A DNA stretch of 32,571 nt from DASPJL01 sp035628645 (GTDB lineage Bacteria; Bacteroidota; Bacteroidia; Cytophagales; Cyclobacteriaceae): positions 1 to 32,571 of the forward strand of contig DASPJL010000021.1 in NCBI GenBank assembly GCA_035628645.1, in the 5' to 3' direction. Positions within the stretch are counted from its first letter, which is position 1. Every line of letters starts with the position of its first letter. Shown one piece after another: positions 7,622 through 16,766 of the stretch. The notes under the pieces were generated by a model. It made no database searches, was not told where the DNA came from, and was given only the letters and a program-made list of their open reading frames with translations. The position numbers were made by a program, and so were the translations under genes.

Positions 7622-9388
7622 ATGTTTTCTCTATTGCAAAAGCGGCTGTTACTTTTTGGAAGGGTTTTCATAGTTTCAGCAATGCTTATAGGAATTGTTG
7701 GATTGTGCGGATGGCTTTTCGACTATGAGGCGCTAAAAAACTATAACCTCAGCAAAGCCTTCATGAAAGGAAATTCCGCCATTTTAATAATAATCTCTGC
7801 CTTTTTATTATTTATTCTTAAATCAAAAAAACATAAAATTACCTGGTTAATCATTTCAGGCGCATCCATTGTTTTTGTATTCGCTTCATTAACCTTAACT
7901 GAACATCTTTTTCAATTCAATTTTGGGATCGATGAGCTATTCTTTACAGTTAAAGAAAGGAATAACTCTGTTGCCATACCTGGAAGAATGACCTGGATTG
8001 CCGCACTTTCTTTTTCACTTTTAAGTCTTTCTATATTTTTTCATTCTTTGGGAAAGGTCTCCTATGCTCAGGTGGTAGCGACACCAGTTGTGATCCTAAT
8101 GTATGTCGTTATCCTTGGTTACTTCTTTAAGATTAGCAATTACTATGATTTTGGGCTTTACTCGTCCATATCCGTACCCACTTCGGTGGCTTTGTTTTTA
8201 CTAGGATTTGCTTCCATATTTCTTAATCCTGATAAAGGATTCATGGCTATGTTGAGTAGTAGTGACACGAGCAGTATCATGCTCAGGTTTATCTATGGCT
8301 ATAACTTTGTATCCCTTCCCCTGCAGGTATCATTTTACCTATTCCTGATCAATCAGCTTTCCTTTTCTCCCAAGGAAAGTATTGTATTTATATTGATGGT
8401 TACTTCCGTTGCTTCATTTCCTGTTGCCATGTTTCTTCTTAGCAAAATTAAAAAGCTCGACAAGGAACGGTATTCTCTTTCTAACCAGTTAGAGGAAACA
8501 AATAAGGAACTGATCAAAACAAATAATGAGTTGCAATCTATGGTTGAAGAGTACACGGTAAACAACGAAAGCTTGATATTAACAACGGATAAATTAAATC
8601 TTGCCAATCAGGCTTTGACCGTAAGTAACGAACGATTTGAAAAGCTGCACAACGAACTTGCCCAAATGGTAGCCGACAGGACTGCCGATCTGGAATACAC
8701 CCTTATAGAACTGAAGGAACGCAACCAGGAGCTGGACCAATATGTATACAAGGTCTCTCACGACATCCGATCTCCTATCGCTTCGATTACAGGCGTGATT
8801 AGCCTGATAAAGCTGGAAGACCCTCCGCAAAATATCGAGCATTATCTTAGTATGATTGAAAGTAGGATAAGTAAGCTTGATAATTTCATAAAATCCGTTC
8901 TCTCACATTCGAAATCTTTGAACACTCCAATCGTAGCTGAGCCTATTGATTTTGAAGAAACCGTTACTCAATGTTGGGAGGAGTTTAGGTTTGAGAACAA
9001 TTGGAATAAAATCATGTTGAAGTTTGACCTGCAATCCGACACAATCTTTAAAAGTGATCAGACCAGGCTGGAGATCGTTTTGAGAAATCTTATGTCGAAT
9101 GCCATCCGTTATCAAAAATCAACCGGCGACAATTGGTTGATGATAGAAGTAAACGCCGATAGGGAAAAGGCAATTATAAAAGTCGAAGATAATGGTGAAG
9201 GGATTGAAGAGCAACATCTTTCAAAAATATTCCAGATGTTTTACAGAGCCTCAACCACTTCAGATGGCTCAGGTCTTGGCTTATATATTGTAAATCAGGT
9301 AATAGAAAGAATGAATGGAGACATTCGAATAAGTTCGACTATCGGGGAAGGCACTTTATTTACCATTACTTTACCGAACGAGCTTTAA
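7622..9388 (+). CDS. Membrane sensor histidine kinase, eight predicted transmembrane helices
   Basis: 588-residue sensor kinase. The N-terminal half is hydrophobic, with about eight membrane helices (roughly 12-32, 52-67, 74-92, 124-141, 150-170, 186-202, 225-246, 254-274) and no large extracytoplasmic loop. It therefore probably senses a signal in or near the membrane. A long polar coiled-coil (about 278-375, rich in NNEL/NQEL-type heptads) leads to HisKA with YKVSHDIRSPIASITG (His380). HATPase_c follows, with N-box LRNLMSNAIRYQ, G1 VEDNGEGIEE, F-box FYRAS and G2 SDGSGLGLYIVNQV. All catalytic motifs are intact. No response regulator is adjacent, so the partner is encoded elsewhere. It is divergent from the Crp/Fnr-type gene. 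Confidence 0.93.
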   Translation: MFSLLQKRLLLFGRVFIVSAMLIGIVGLCGWLFDYEALKNYNLSKAFMKGNSAILIIISAFLLFILKSKKHKITWLIISGASIVFVFASLTLTEHLFQFNFGIDELFFTVKERNNSVAIPGRMTWIAALSFSLLSLSIFFHSLGKVSYAQVVATPVVILMYVVILGYFFKISNYYDFGLYSSISVPTSVALFLLGFASIFLNPDKGFMAMLSSSDTSSIMLRFIYGYNFVSLPLQVSFYLFLINQLSFSPKESIVFILMVTSVASFPVAMFLLSKIKKLDKERYSLSNQLEETNKELIKTNNELQSMVEEYTVNNESLILTTDKLNLANQALTVSNERFEKLHNELAQMVADRTADLEYTLIELKERNQELDQYVYKVSHDIRSPIASITGVISLIKLEDPPQNIEHYLSMIESRISKLDNFIKSVLSHSKSLNTPIVAEPIDFEETVTQCWEEFRFENNWNKIMLKFDLQSDTIFKSDQTRLEIVLRNLMSNAIRYQKSTGDNWLMIEVNADREKAIIKVEDNGEGIEEQHLSKIFQMFYRASTTSDGSGLGLYIVNQVIERMNGDIRISSTIGEGTLFTITLPNEL

Positions 9389-9567
9389 CAAGACCTTTCA
9401 AATTCAACACATGATTAATCAAAGCTGCAAGCCTAATGTCTTCTTTGAGCCCTTTCGTATTTGAAAATGTCAGCATATTTACTGAGACCATAGCTAAAGA
9501 ATAAATTGATTCTTATATTGTCGGCTCAATACCTTTACAGAAACTCTTTTTTGTTTGCTTATTTTTT

Positions 9568-11004
9568 ATGAAAAGATCTTTATTACTCCTGATTCTATTT
9601 TTTATTAATTTTTTATGTTTTTCTCAGATCACTAATTTTCACCCTTATCAAACTATAGTTTACAAACTGCATGGGACTATTCCTATGAAGGATCAGGGAT
9701 ATTATCATTATCTTGTAGATTTTAGCGCACCAAATCAGACTTTTTTGACCGTAAATTTTTATAATCTAAAAGAAGAAACGAATTCTTATAAAATTCCTTT
9801 ACCGAAATTAGAATTCCTTGGTTATGCAAATAATGACAAAGAAACTTTATTCTTATTTTACGATTTTTCGAACAGGGTTTTAAACTATGTAATTTTTCAC
9901 GATCGTGGAAAAAGAGTAAGTTATAAAAGAAAAAAAATAAGAAAAGCATTAAAAAACTCAACCATATTCTATGCGGATGCAGTGGGCTTTTATACAAGTA
10001 AAAAAATGAACGGTGATTTTACAATCACAAAAGTATCCTACAAAACTGATACCTTATGGACTAAAGTATTTACCGAAAAGAAAACTAATTTCTTTTTACA
10101 TAATGCTTTGAGTTATAATAACAAACTATATTTAAATATTCATGCCAACAGAATTTTATGCCTGAATGACAAGTCAGGCAATATAATTTACGACAGGGAC
10201 ATCAATGACTATCCTAGAATAAAACAGAATTTTAAATTTTTATTGGACGAGGAAACAGAAGAATTAATATTAGCTGGAGAGGAGTTTGATAAGTTAAAAG
10301 CTGCTCATGCTAATGGCATTTTCCTAATGAAACTAAGTAGTACTGGAGAAACCGTGTTTAACCATTACTTTCCAATGCCTAAAATTACTTTCAAGTCAAT
10401 AAAATCTAAAGAAGGCGTCTTCATCAGAGATGTAGTCAAGGTGGATACAGGATACGCTTTAGTTGCTGAATCCATTAACAAAACAACAGGAAACGCAGTT
10501 GCCGGATACATAATAGGAGGAGCTGTTATGGCATTAACGGGAGTTTTGGTTGCTCCAAACACTGCAGTGGCCTATGTGACGGGCTTAGACATTTCTTTGT
10601 TAAAACCGACTCAAGACAATAAAAACTTAGCCGTTATTACACTTGATAAAGGTCCTGTTGAAAAATATTATCCTCAAGATGTCCCTGCCGGTTTTCATGT
10701 TTTTCATGGTATTTTAAATCTCCTTCATGCCTTCGATTATCAATTTTCCTTAACAAACCCTGATGGAAACACTAACTTAGTATATTTCCATAGTTTGTCT
10801 AAAGAAGGAATAACGATAGCTAAAGCTACATTTTCAAATAACATTATCTCGAATGTAAAAAAATATCTTGTCAGGGCTAATATGAATGAAGTTATTTCTT
10901 TTAAAATGCTTAAATTATCCAATGAGTCCGTATTGTTAGAATTACAAACAGATAAACATTTGTTCTTTAAAGTTCTTAGTCTTTCATCATTTGAAGAGCA
11001 ATAG
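9568..11004 (+). CDS. Secreted protein of unknown function
   Basis: 478-residue protein I do not recognise. It has a clear signal peptide (MKRSLLLLILFFINFLCFSQ, with cleavage expected near residue 19-20) and no lipobox cysteine. The mature part has recurring beta-strand-like stretches, such as LCLNDKSGNIIYDRDIND and EELILAGEEF, which could form propeller-like blades; this is a guess from periodicity. A glycine/alanine-rich hydrophobic stretch at about 312-339 (starting AGYIIGGAVMALTG) is long enough to cross or insert in a membrane and interrupts the polar sequence. Codons look more AT-rich than in the flanking genes. It follows the histidine kinase by 179 bases and is convergent with the OYE gene. 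A weak TACCTTTA at 9530-9537 could be a promoter element. Confidence 0.8.
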   Translation: MKRSLLLLILFFINFLCFSQITNFHPYQTIVYKLHGTIPMKDQGYYHYLVDFSAPNQTFLTVNFYNLKEETNSYKIPLPKLEFLGYANNDKETLFLFYDFSNRVLNYVIFHDRGKRVSYKRKKIRKALKNSTIFYADAVGFYTSKKMNGDFTITKVSYKTDTLWTKVFTEKKTNFFLHNALSYNNKLYLNIHANRILCLNDKSGNIIYDRDINDYPRIKQNFKFLLDEETEELILAGEEFDKLKAAHANGIFLMKLSSTGETVFNHYFPMPKITFKSIKSKEGVFIRDVVKVDTGYALVAESINKTTGNAVAGYIIGGAVMALTGVLVAPNTAVAYVTGLDISLLKPTQDNKNLAVITLDKGPVEKYYPQDVPAGFHVFHGILNLLHAFDYQFSLTNPDGNTNLVYFHSLSKEGITIAKATFSNNIISNVKKYLVRANMNEVISFKMLKLSNESVLLELQTDKHLFFKVLSLSSFEEQ

Positions 11005-11054
11005 TTATGACAAAAAGACACAATATTCTGGTGAAGCGCTATGGTCAAAGCGTC

Positions 11055-12125
11055 CTAATGTTTTCTTTTAGCCCTTTCATATTGAACAGGCCATTTAATA
11101 TCTTCAATAAGTTTATTGGCGGCAGTTAACGGAAAATAAGGATCCCTTAAAAATTCCCTGGCAAGAAATACCATATCTGCCTTTTCCTCCTGAATTATGC
11201 TATTTGCTTGTTCAGCACTTATTATTAATCCCACGGCGCGTGTCATTATTCCCCCCTTTTTCTTAACAGCTTCAGCAAAAGGAACCTGGTAACCAAGCCC
11301 CACTTCAATTTTCGCCTGTTTAATATTTCCGCCTGAAGAGCAATCAATCAAATCAACACCCAGTTCTTTCAGTTTAACTGCCAACCTAATGGAATCTTCT
11401 ACACTCCAACCTCCCTCATACCAATCTGATGTAGAAATACGAATAAACAAGGGTAAATCTGCCGGCCATACTTCCCTTACTTCTTCGGTGATTTCTATAA
11501 GGAGCCTTATTCTGTTTTCAAAAGAGCTCCCGTAATTGTCGTTTCTTTTGTTTGACAACGGCGAGTAAAATTCATGAATCAAATATCCATGAGCGGCATG
11601 AATTTCCACCACTTTAAAACCTGCATTTAAGGCCCTTTTGGCAGCTTGCACAAAATCCTCTTTTACTTTTTTGATGTCTGATGAAGTCATTTCTACCGGC
11701 ACCTCCTCTTCTTCAGAAAACGGCAAAGGACTTGGTGCAAAAGTTCTCCAGCCGCCTTTGTTTGAATGTATATGTGTGTTTCCGTTCCAGGGTGAGGTTT
11801 TGCTGGCTTTTCTCCCTGCATGAGCCAGTTGAATTCCGGCTACAGCACCCTGCCCTTCTATAAACTTTACTATCCGGGCTAACATTTCCAGGTGTTCATC
11901 CTTCCATATTCCCAAGTCTTCAGGAGAAATCCTGCCCTCAGCAGAAACTGCAGTGGCTTCCGTCATTACAAGTGCTGCCCCACCCACGGCCCTGCTTCCC
12001 AGATGAACAAGATGCCAGTCATTGGCAAACCCGTCTTTACTTGAATATTGACACATGGGGGAAACCGCAATCCGGTTTTTAAATTCCACTTCCCTTATTC
12101 TTAATGGACTAAAAAGATTATTCAT
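11055..12125 (-). CDS. NADH:flavin oxidoreductase, Old Yellow Enzyme family (NamA/YqjM-like)
   Basis: FMN-dependent ene-reductase of 356 residues, reducing activated C=C bonds of enals/enones with NAD(P)H. It is an (alpha/beta)8 barrel. The YqjM-type features are present: SPMCQYSS with the redox-tuning Cys, VHLGSRAVGG, QLAHAGRKAS, and EIHAAHGYLIHEFYSPLSN, whose paired His-containing region binds the substrate oxygen. Downstream are NRIRLLIEI, RISTSDWYEGGW, and the phosphate-binding end ADMVFLAREFLRDPYFPL. This is the thermophilic-like class typified by Bacillus YqjM rather than the yeast OYE class. It stands alone on the minus strand downstream of the mannan cluster, with a 387-base gap holding a strong hairpin, so it is probably not part of that locus. 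The physiological substrate is unknown. Confidence 0.93.
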   Translation of the reverse strand: MNNLFSPLRIREVEFKNRIAVSPMCQYSSKDGFANDWHLVHLGSRAVGGAALVMTEATAVSAEGRISPEDLGIWKDEHLEMLARIVKFIEGQGAVAGIQLAHAGRKASKTSPWNGNTHIHSNKGGWRTFAPSPLPFSEEEEVPVEMTSSDIKKVKEDFVQAAKRALNAGFKVVEIHAAHGYLIHEFYSPLSNKRNDNYGSSFENRIRLLIEITEEVREVWPADLPLFIRISTSDWYEGGWSVEDSIRLAVKLKELGVDLIDCSSGGNIKQAKIEVGLGYQVPFAEAVKKKGGIMTRAVGLIISAEQANSIIQEEKADMVFLAREFLRDPYFPLTAANKLIEDIKWPVQYERAKRKH

Positions 12126-12286
12126 TATTTAAACAGATAATATGTTGTTTCTACGAGACAATGTATTTAAGTTTTTGTCAAATTGGAAACATATCCATTG
12201 CGGAGGGAAGAAATTTTACAAAAAAATCATTTAGCAAAAGCAGCCGGACCATGATTCAACCTTCCAAAGCGAGCTTCAGAGCACTC

Positions 12287-12307
12287 GTCATTTGTCATTC
12301 GTCAATT
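12287..12307. repeat. Three tandem 7-mers GTCATTT/GTCATTC/GTCAATT
   Basis: Three adjacent near-identical heptamers in noncoding DNA. Runs of this kind occur between genes in several Bacteroidota, but from one copy no function can be assigned. Confidence 0.4.
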
Positions 12308-12374
12308 TCAGTTGATCTATTGGGAGAGGATCGTGTATTTTCCTGCTGAAATCCGATTGATGTAAGGGAATTAA

Positions 12375-12419
12375 CTTTGCTTTTCCCGGCATGAATGTTT
12401 CACGCCAGGAAAAGCAAAG
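12375..12419 (-). terminator. Long stem-loop after the last mannan-cluster gene
   Basis: CTTTGCTTTTCC (12375-12386) pairs perfectly with GGAAAAGCAAAG (12408-12419). After one mismatch the stem continues with GGC/GCC and then TGA/TCA. It lies 93 bases past the stop of the GH76-CBM-T9SS gene. No strong U-tract follows on the minus strand (TTAATTCCCTT), so it may stabilise the 3' end of the transcript as well as, or instead of, terminating it. Confidence 0.6.
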
Positions 12420-12512
12420 GAAGGCAAGTTATAAAATGGGCACTTTACTCTTTTTCAATTTACTTAGAGTATTTTAACCATTATTATATTTTAAAATGAG
12501 TTGGGCGATAAC

Positions 12513-14297
12513 TTAATTTTCAATAATGATCTTTTTAATTTCCCTTGTTCCACCCTTGTCAATATAAAGGAAATAGATGCCCGACTTTAAATTGCTAACG
12601 GGCAAATTAAGCTCGTTTGAACCCTTCTGTAGGCTATATTTATTATTAAAAATGGGGTTTAAAGAAAAATCTACTATTTGAATCTTTGCATCAGAATGCC
12701 CCTCGGAATTAAGTGTTACCTTCAATTGCCCCACGCTTCTTACAGGATTTGGATAAACATTTACACCTGCTACCTCTAATTTTTCAGGTATTGCTAAACG
12801 CGCCAATGTTTGCGAAGGCTCTATCCTTAAATGATCCAGGTTAATGTAGTTGGAATTGTAGTCGACAACAACCGTACTTGTGCCTTCAGGAAAAACGTAA
12901 TCAAAGCTTACTTCGGAATATACATTCCATCCGCCAGTGTGAGGAAATTTTAAATCGGTGACCATTACCCCATTCACAATAATATTTCTGTAAGCATCCC
13001 CAGCGTCTCCGGCATACCTCAAGGTAACTTTTTTATTTCCTGCTGTTGGATTATTTACAATGAATTTTACGAACTTACCGCTACCTAGCCATCCGCCTAA
13101 GAAACCCCATCCGGAAAATCCTGCTTGTGAATTTTCTATCAATATGCCCTTTATTGTTGCATTTTCTGCTTCATATTGACCTTCAGGAATTCCTGATCCG
13201 GGATAAACTCCATTTTGCAGCGCAAATAAACTCATAGCTTGGGCTGCTGCATTTTGAGTGCGATCATTAAAAGGTCCGGTAACAGGTCCGGTCCAGTCTA
13301 CGCCAATGGAGTTGTCAGAAGTACGCGCCTGATCCCAAAGTGAATTGACGCTTGCTTTTAACACATCATAATAAGCAGTTTTACTTTTATCAAATAAATA
13401 CAACTCCATAAGGTATCGATACCCCGGGCCTTTAAATTGATGGCAATCTCCACCGCACTGGGAAGCATTTCCGTCAGATAATACTTTGCCATAACTGGTT
13501 GTTACGGTTTCATTATTTACCATAAAATTGGCTATGTTGTGAGCTCTTCTCAGGTGATTCCGATTTCCGCTGGCCTTGTACATTTCAAGTGCGGCGCCCA
13601 TCATCAGCCCTTCATTGTAGGTAAATTTCCACCAGACTTTTGTACCATCTGTATTGATATGGTCTGCAACCTGATAAGTATTCTTATCCACCATATTGTC
13701 CCACCAGTAGTTGTAAACCCTTTTTGCAAACTTATAGTAGGCTTTATCATTGGTGAGCCTGTATAGCTTTAAGCCCGAAATAACAGCTCCCGCATTTGCC
13801 GCTGTAGCTTTCTGCGTATGTTGTTTGTTCCACCAAAGCCCTCCTGGCATGGCGCCGCAACAGGTAGAATCCCAAGCGTTATTTTGTATATCGGCATAAA
13901 TTTCCTTTGCTTTGACGAGGTACTTGTTTTCACCTGTTACCTCGTAAGCATGAATAAGGGTAAGGACAAACCAGTTTTCATCATCAAAATAGTCATTAAT
14001 CCAGCGTCGGCTGTTTTGGGCTTCATAAAAGGTTTCGATCAGGCCGTAATATTTTTGTTTTTGCGTACGCTCTGCGCCGTCAATCACCGCTTCCATTCCA
14101 TGAATATAGGTCCATTCTCCAGTGTTACGAATGTAATTGCCATCCCAATACTTGACCAGGTAATTCTCCAGTAAAAGATCTGCCCGCTGATGATACTCGC
14201 TAACGGTTTGGGCATAAGCTGAGTGTGCTTGCACCAGGAATAATGCAAACGTCAAAAAGTAAATTGTTTTTCTAACCGGTTGAAAAGATGTAATCAT
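12513..14297 (-). CDS. GH76 endo-alpha-1,6-mannanase with CBM6/35-like module and T9SS sorting domain
   Basis: Secreted modular enzyme of 594 residues that hydrolyses the alpha-1,6 backbone of mannans. Order: signal peptide (1-29, ending SAYA); GH76 (alpha/alpha)6 catalytic domain (about 31-372) with the paired catalytic aspartates in NDYFDDENW (D105/D106) and the conserved TYNEGLMMGAALEMY; CBM6/CBM35-like beta-sandwich (about 374-493, EGQYEAENATIKG to YINLDHLRIE); and a type A T9SS sorting domain (from 514: VYPNPVRSVG, then LKSGIYFLYI, ending KKIIIEN). It is therefore exported through the outer membrane by the Por system and probably attached to the surface or released. Cys pairs (STCCGAMPG, QCGGDCHQF) suggest disulfides. 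It is the last gene of the cluster, 283 bases beyond the sigma gene, and may have its own promoter. It is more distant from the other two GH76 proteins than they are from each other. Confidence 0.95.
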   Translation of the reverse strand: MITSFQPVRKTIYFLTFALFLVQAHSAYAQTVSEYHQRADLLLENYLVKYWDGNYIRNTGEWTYIHGMEAVIDGAERTQKQKYYGLIETFYEAQNSRRWINDYFDDENWFVLTLIHAYEVTGENKYLVKAKEIYADIQNNAWDSTCCGAMPGGLWWNKQHTQKATAANAGAVISGLKLYRLTNDKAYYKFAKRVYNYWWDNMVDKNTYQVADHINTDGTKVWWKFTYNEGLMMGAALEMYKASGNRNHLRRAHNIANFMVNNETVTTSYGKVLSDGNASQCGGDCHQFKGPGYRYLMELYLFDKSKTAYYDVLKASVNSLWDQARTSDNSIGVDWTGPVTGPFNDRTQNAAAQAMSLFALQNGVYPGSGIPEGQYEAENATIKGILIENSQAGFSGWGFLGGWLGSGKFVKFIVNNPTAGNKKVTLRYAGDAGDAYRNIIVNGVMVTDLKFPHTGGWNVYSEVSFDYVFPEGTSTVVVDYNSNYINLDHLRIEPSQTLARLAIPEKLEVAGVNVYPNPVRSVGQLKVTLNSEGHSDAKIQIVDFSLNPIFNNKYSLQKGSNELNLPVSNLKSGIYFLYIDKGGTREIKKIIIEN

Positions 14298-14360
14298 AAT
14301 TTTAATATTTAAGGGTTAAATTATCAACAAAACGCTCTATTCATATGGCATTAAGCTTTT

Positions 14361-14394
14361 TTCCTGCTTCAAACAAAGGGTATTTTAGCAGGAA
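14361..14394. other. Stem-loop upstream of the T9SS-type GH76 gene
   Basis: TTCCTGCT (14361-14368) pairs with AGCAGGAA (14387-14394) around an 18-base loop, in the gap between the sigma gene and the last GH76 gene. No U-tract follows on the minus strand, so a leader structure or operator is as likely as a terminator. Confidence 0.35.
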
Positions 14395-14580
14395 CAACAT
14401 GCTCCTATACAGAATTAACCAGAAGTTTATTCCGGAAATAATTAAAATCGGTTAAAGATCGGGCAAGCAAAAAACGAAGGGATTTAGGGGCTAAACAGGT
14501 AAATTTGCGTACCCCCAACCCTTTAAGCAACCCTATCTAAAACTAACTTTAACTGTGAATTCTCTTCTTTAAACGATATG

Positions 14581-15168
14581 TTATTTAACTTCTTTTTTCT
14601 TGAACGAACGCTGTAAGTATGACGACAGAATATCATCAATCTTCCTTACCGCCCTGTATAATTGAGTTTCCACCGTCCTCGGCGAAATGTTCAATATCTC
14701 AGCTACCTCTTTTGCTTTAAAACCTTCCTCTTTACTCAGTCTGAAAATACGCTGACATTCAGCAGGCAATGTAGAGATTGCTTCATCCATTTTAAAGAGC
14801 AATTCTTTCCACTCCAGTTCTTTCTGCGGATTGTTGGTATTTACCAATTCGCTTCTGGAGCTTTCGGGAATCTGACATACCTGAAGCAATGAAAACTTTT
14901 CAAGATAGTTCAAAGAACCATTTTTAACAGAAATAAAAAGATAGGCTTCGGGCTTTTCTACTTTAGTGATCTCAGCACGTTTGTTCCAAAGTTTTATAAA
15001 TACATCCGAAACGATTTCTTCAGCTATTTCTTTGGTACGCACATATTGGTAAGCAAAATTCAGCAACCTTTTGTAAAACATCTGGAATAAAATACCAAAT
15101 GCCTTCTGGTCATTGTTGCTGACCCGCTCTAGTAGAATCTTTATATTTCCCGAATCTGTTGTTTTCAT
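14581..15168 (-). CDS. ECF-family RNA polymerase sigma factor of the SusC/FecR-linked type
   Basis: 195-residue extracytoplasmic-function sigma factor. Region 2 (about 24-92) shows LFQMFYKRLLNFAYQYV and EEIVSDVFIKLWNKR, for core binding and -10 recognition. Region 4 (about 130-185) shows LPAECQRIFRLSKEEGFKAK, then the helix-turn-helix AEILNISPRTVETQLYRAV. No regulatory extension is present. In Bacteroidota such sigmas are held by a FecR-like anti-sigma protein and freed when an STN-bearing SusC senses its ligand; both partners are in this cluster. The position is odd. The usual order is sigma, fecR, susC, but here the sigma gene is eighth of nine, 47 bases after GH125 and about 10 kb from fecR. 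Placement behind the enzymes could add positive feedback (inference). Confidence 0.93.
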   Translation of the reverse strand: MKTTDSGNIKILLERVSNNDQKAFGILFQMFYKRLLNFAYQYVRTKEIAEEIVSDVFIKLWNKRAEITKVEKPEAYLFISVKNGSLNYLEKFSLLQVCQIPESSRSELVNTNNPQKELEWKELLFKMDEAISTLPAECQRIFRLSKEEGFKAKEVAEILNISPRTVETQLYRAVRKIDDILSSYLQRSFKKKEVK

Positions 15169-15215
15169 CTTAAGATCAAGTCTTTAATAAGATTTCCATC
15201 CTTTAAAGGAAGAAA

Positions 15216-16631
15216 TTAAGCAAGTAATTCAGGTTTTTCTTTATAAGTCTTCCATAAAAATTCCCCGAAAATTGTATTTGCCCATGCAAACCATGACCTT
15301 GTAAATTTAGCAGGATCATCCTTATGAAAGGATTCATGCATAAATCCGGTACCTCCGTGTGTATTTTGCAATGTATTTATGCAGGAACGGATCTCCTCGT
15401 TGTCGTTACTGGTCAACCCTCTGGTGATTATTCCCAGAGGCCAGATCATGTCCAGTCCAATGTGAGGCCCGCCTGTTCCTTCCGCAGCTTTCCCTTTGAA
15501 AAAGAATGGATTGTTTTCAGAAAGCACATATTTCCTTGTATTCAAATAAATCGGATCGTTTTGCGAAATGGCATCCAGATATGGTAAAGCAAGAAGGCTT
15601 GGAATATTGGCGTCATCCATAAGATTAAAACTTCCAAAACCATTTACTTCATAAGCATAGATTTTTCCATATTGAGGATGGTCTATTATTGCATGTTCTT
15701 GTATTGCTCCGTCTACTTCTTTTGCAAGGTTTTCAAGATTTACAGCCAAGTCCTCATTTTTATGGATCGTTCGGATCATTTCTGCTGCTTGTTTCAAACT
15801 TACCACAGCAAAAAAATTGGAAGGAATAAGAAACGGATAGATGGTGGCATCGTCGCTTGGCCTAAACATAGAACAAATAAGCCCGACAGGTTTTACAGGA
15901 TAGCCGTAACCGCTCATAGGCACTCCGTCCGTTGCCCATTCGGTCCTTCGCTGAAATTTGTAAGGACCTAATCCGTCTTTTCTCTGTTGGTCGGTAAAAA
16001 CTTTTAATATGGATTGAATTGATTTTTTCCAATCAGCATCAAAAGGTTTGGTATCTCCGGTTGCTTTCCAGTAATGATAGGCAAGCCGGATTGGATAACA
16101 TAGAGAATCAATTTCCCATTTTCTTTCATGGATACCGGGTTTCATGTCTGTAAGGTCATCTTTCCAGTGTCCTACCTGTGTTTCATCATCATAAAACGCG
16201 TTGGCATAAGGGTCCTTCAGAATGTAAAAGGTTTGGCGGTTAATAACTCCGGCTATCAAATCCTGAAGTTTCGGATCAGATTTCATGAAGTTTAAATAAG
16301 GCCAAACCTGAGCTACACTGTCACGAAGCCACATGGCATCGATATCTCCTGTAATTACATAAGTATCTGGTCTTCCATTTTTTACCTTGTAGGTAACCGT
16401 GGTATCCAGAGTATTAGGAAAGCAGTTTTCAAATAGCCATCCTAGCTCTTTATTTTTAGTTTTTGACTTAAATTCTTTTATGGCGTTTTCAATTGCTTTG
16501 CTTTGGAATTTTCTTTTAGCAACGGGCGTGCGTACTTCAGGAAAGTCCTTTGAGGAGGCAAATGAAAAATTGTTTAATAATAATCCTGCTGATAATAAGG
16601 TAGTACTTTGTATAAAGTTTCTTCTTTGCAT
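15216..16631 (-). CDS. GH125 exo-alpha-1,6-mannosidase
   Basis: 471-residue glycoside hydrolase of family GH125 (formerly the Mug157/DUF1237 group). It is an inverting (alpha/alpha)6-barrel enzyme that removes mannose from the non-reducing end of alpha-1,6-mannooligosaccharides. Conserved stretches are TGDIDAMWLRDSVAQVWPY (about 94-112), YHYWKATGDTKPF, FRPSDDATIYPFLIPSNFFA, DDANIPSLLALPYL, GLDMIWPLGIITRGL and MHESFHKDDPAKFTRSWFAW. The N-terminus MQRRNFIQSTTLLSAGLLL has a twin-arginine pattern (RRNFI plus a hydrophobic stretch), pointing to folded Tat export to the periplasm. It lies between a GH76 lipoprotein gene and the sigma gene. GH76 plus GH125 is a recognised alpha-mannan combination, with GH125 finishing oligosaccharides released by GH76. 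Confidence 0.96.
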   Translation of the reverse strand: MQRRNFIQSTTLLSAGLLLNNFSFASSKDFPEVRTPVAKRKFQSKAIENAIKEFKSKTKNKELGWLFENCFPNTLDTTVTYKVKNGRPDTYVITGDIDAMWLRDSVAQVWPYLNFMKSDPKLQDLIAGVINRQTFYILKDPYANAFYDDETQVGHWKDDLTDMKPGIHERKWEIDSLCYPIRLAYHYWKATGDTKPFDADWKKSIQSILKVFTDQQRKDGLGPYKFQRRTEWATDGVPMSGYGYPVKPVGLICSMFRPSDDATIYPFLIPSNFFAVVSLKQAAEMIRTIHKNEDLAVNLENLAKEVDGAIQEHAIIDHPQYGKIYAYEVNGFGSFNLMDDANIPSLLALPYLDAISQNDPIYLNTRKYVLSENNPFFFKGKAAEGTGGPHIGLDMIWPLGIITRGLTSNDNEEIRSCINTLQNTHGGTGFMHESFHKDDPAKFTRSWFAWANTIFGEFLWKTYKEKPELLA

Positions 16632-16726
16632 GTTTTACTTTAAGGATTAATAAATACTCGTTTTTAATACGACAGAATTAAGGAATAAAATACTTACAAG
16701 CTTATATTTTTTTTAAAATAATTTGA

Positions 16727-16749
16727 TTTCCTCAAAATTTAAGAGGAAA
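16727..16749 (-). terminator. Hairpin with U-rich tail between GH76 lipoprotein and GH125 genes
   Basis: TTTCCTC (16727-16733) pairs with GAGGAAA (16743-16749) around nine bases, and on the minus strand the stem is followed by TCAAATTATTTT. The tail is only moderately U-rich, so partial termination or RNA-end protection is plausible. Confidence 0.4.
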
Positions 16750-16766
16750 CATCCATGATAAATGAC

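Larger units (their letters stand above)
12126..12512. other. Intergenic region between the mannan cluster and the OYE gene
   Basis: 387 bases with no credible gene; the small plus-strand frame at 12161-12349 shows no domain or conserved pattern. The stretch contains three tandem 7-mers (12287-12307) and a long stem-loop (12375-12419) suited to ending the upstream transcript. No promoter of consensus type was found for the OYE gene. Confidence 0.6.

Noticed and set aside
12161..12349. 62-codon plus-strand frame in the gap between the OYE gene and the mannan cluster
   Set aside because: It contains the tandem 7-mers and has no recognisable protein features.
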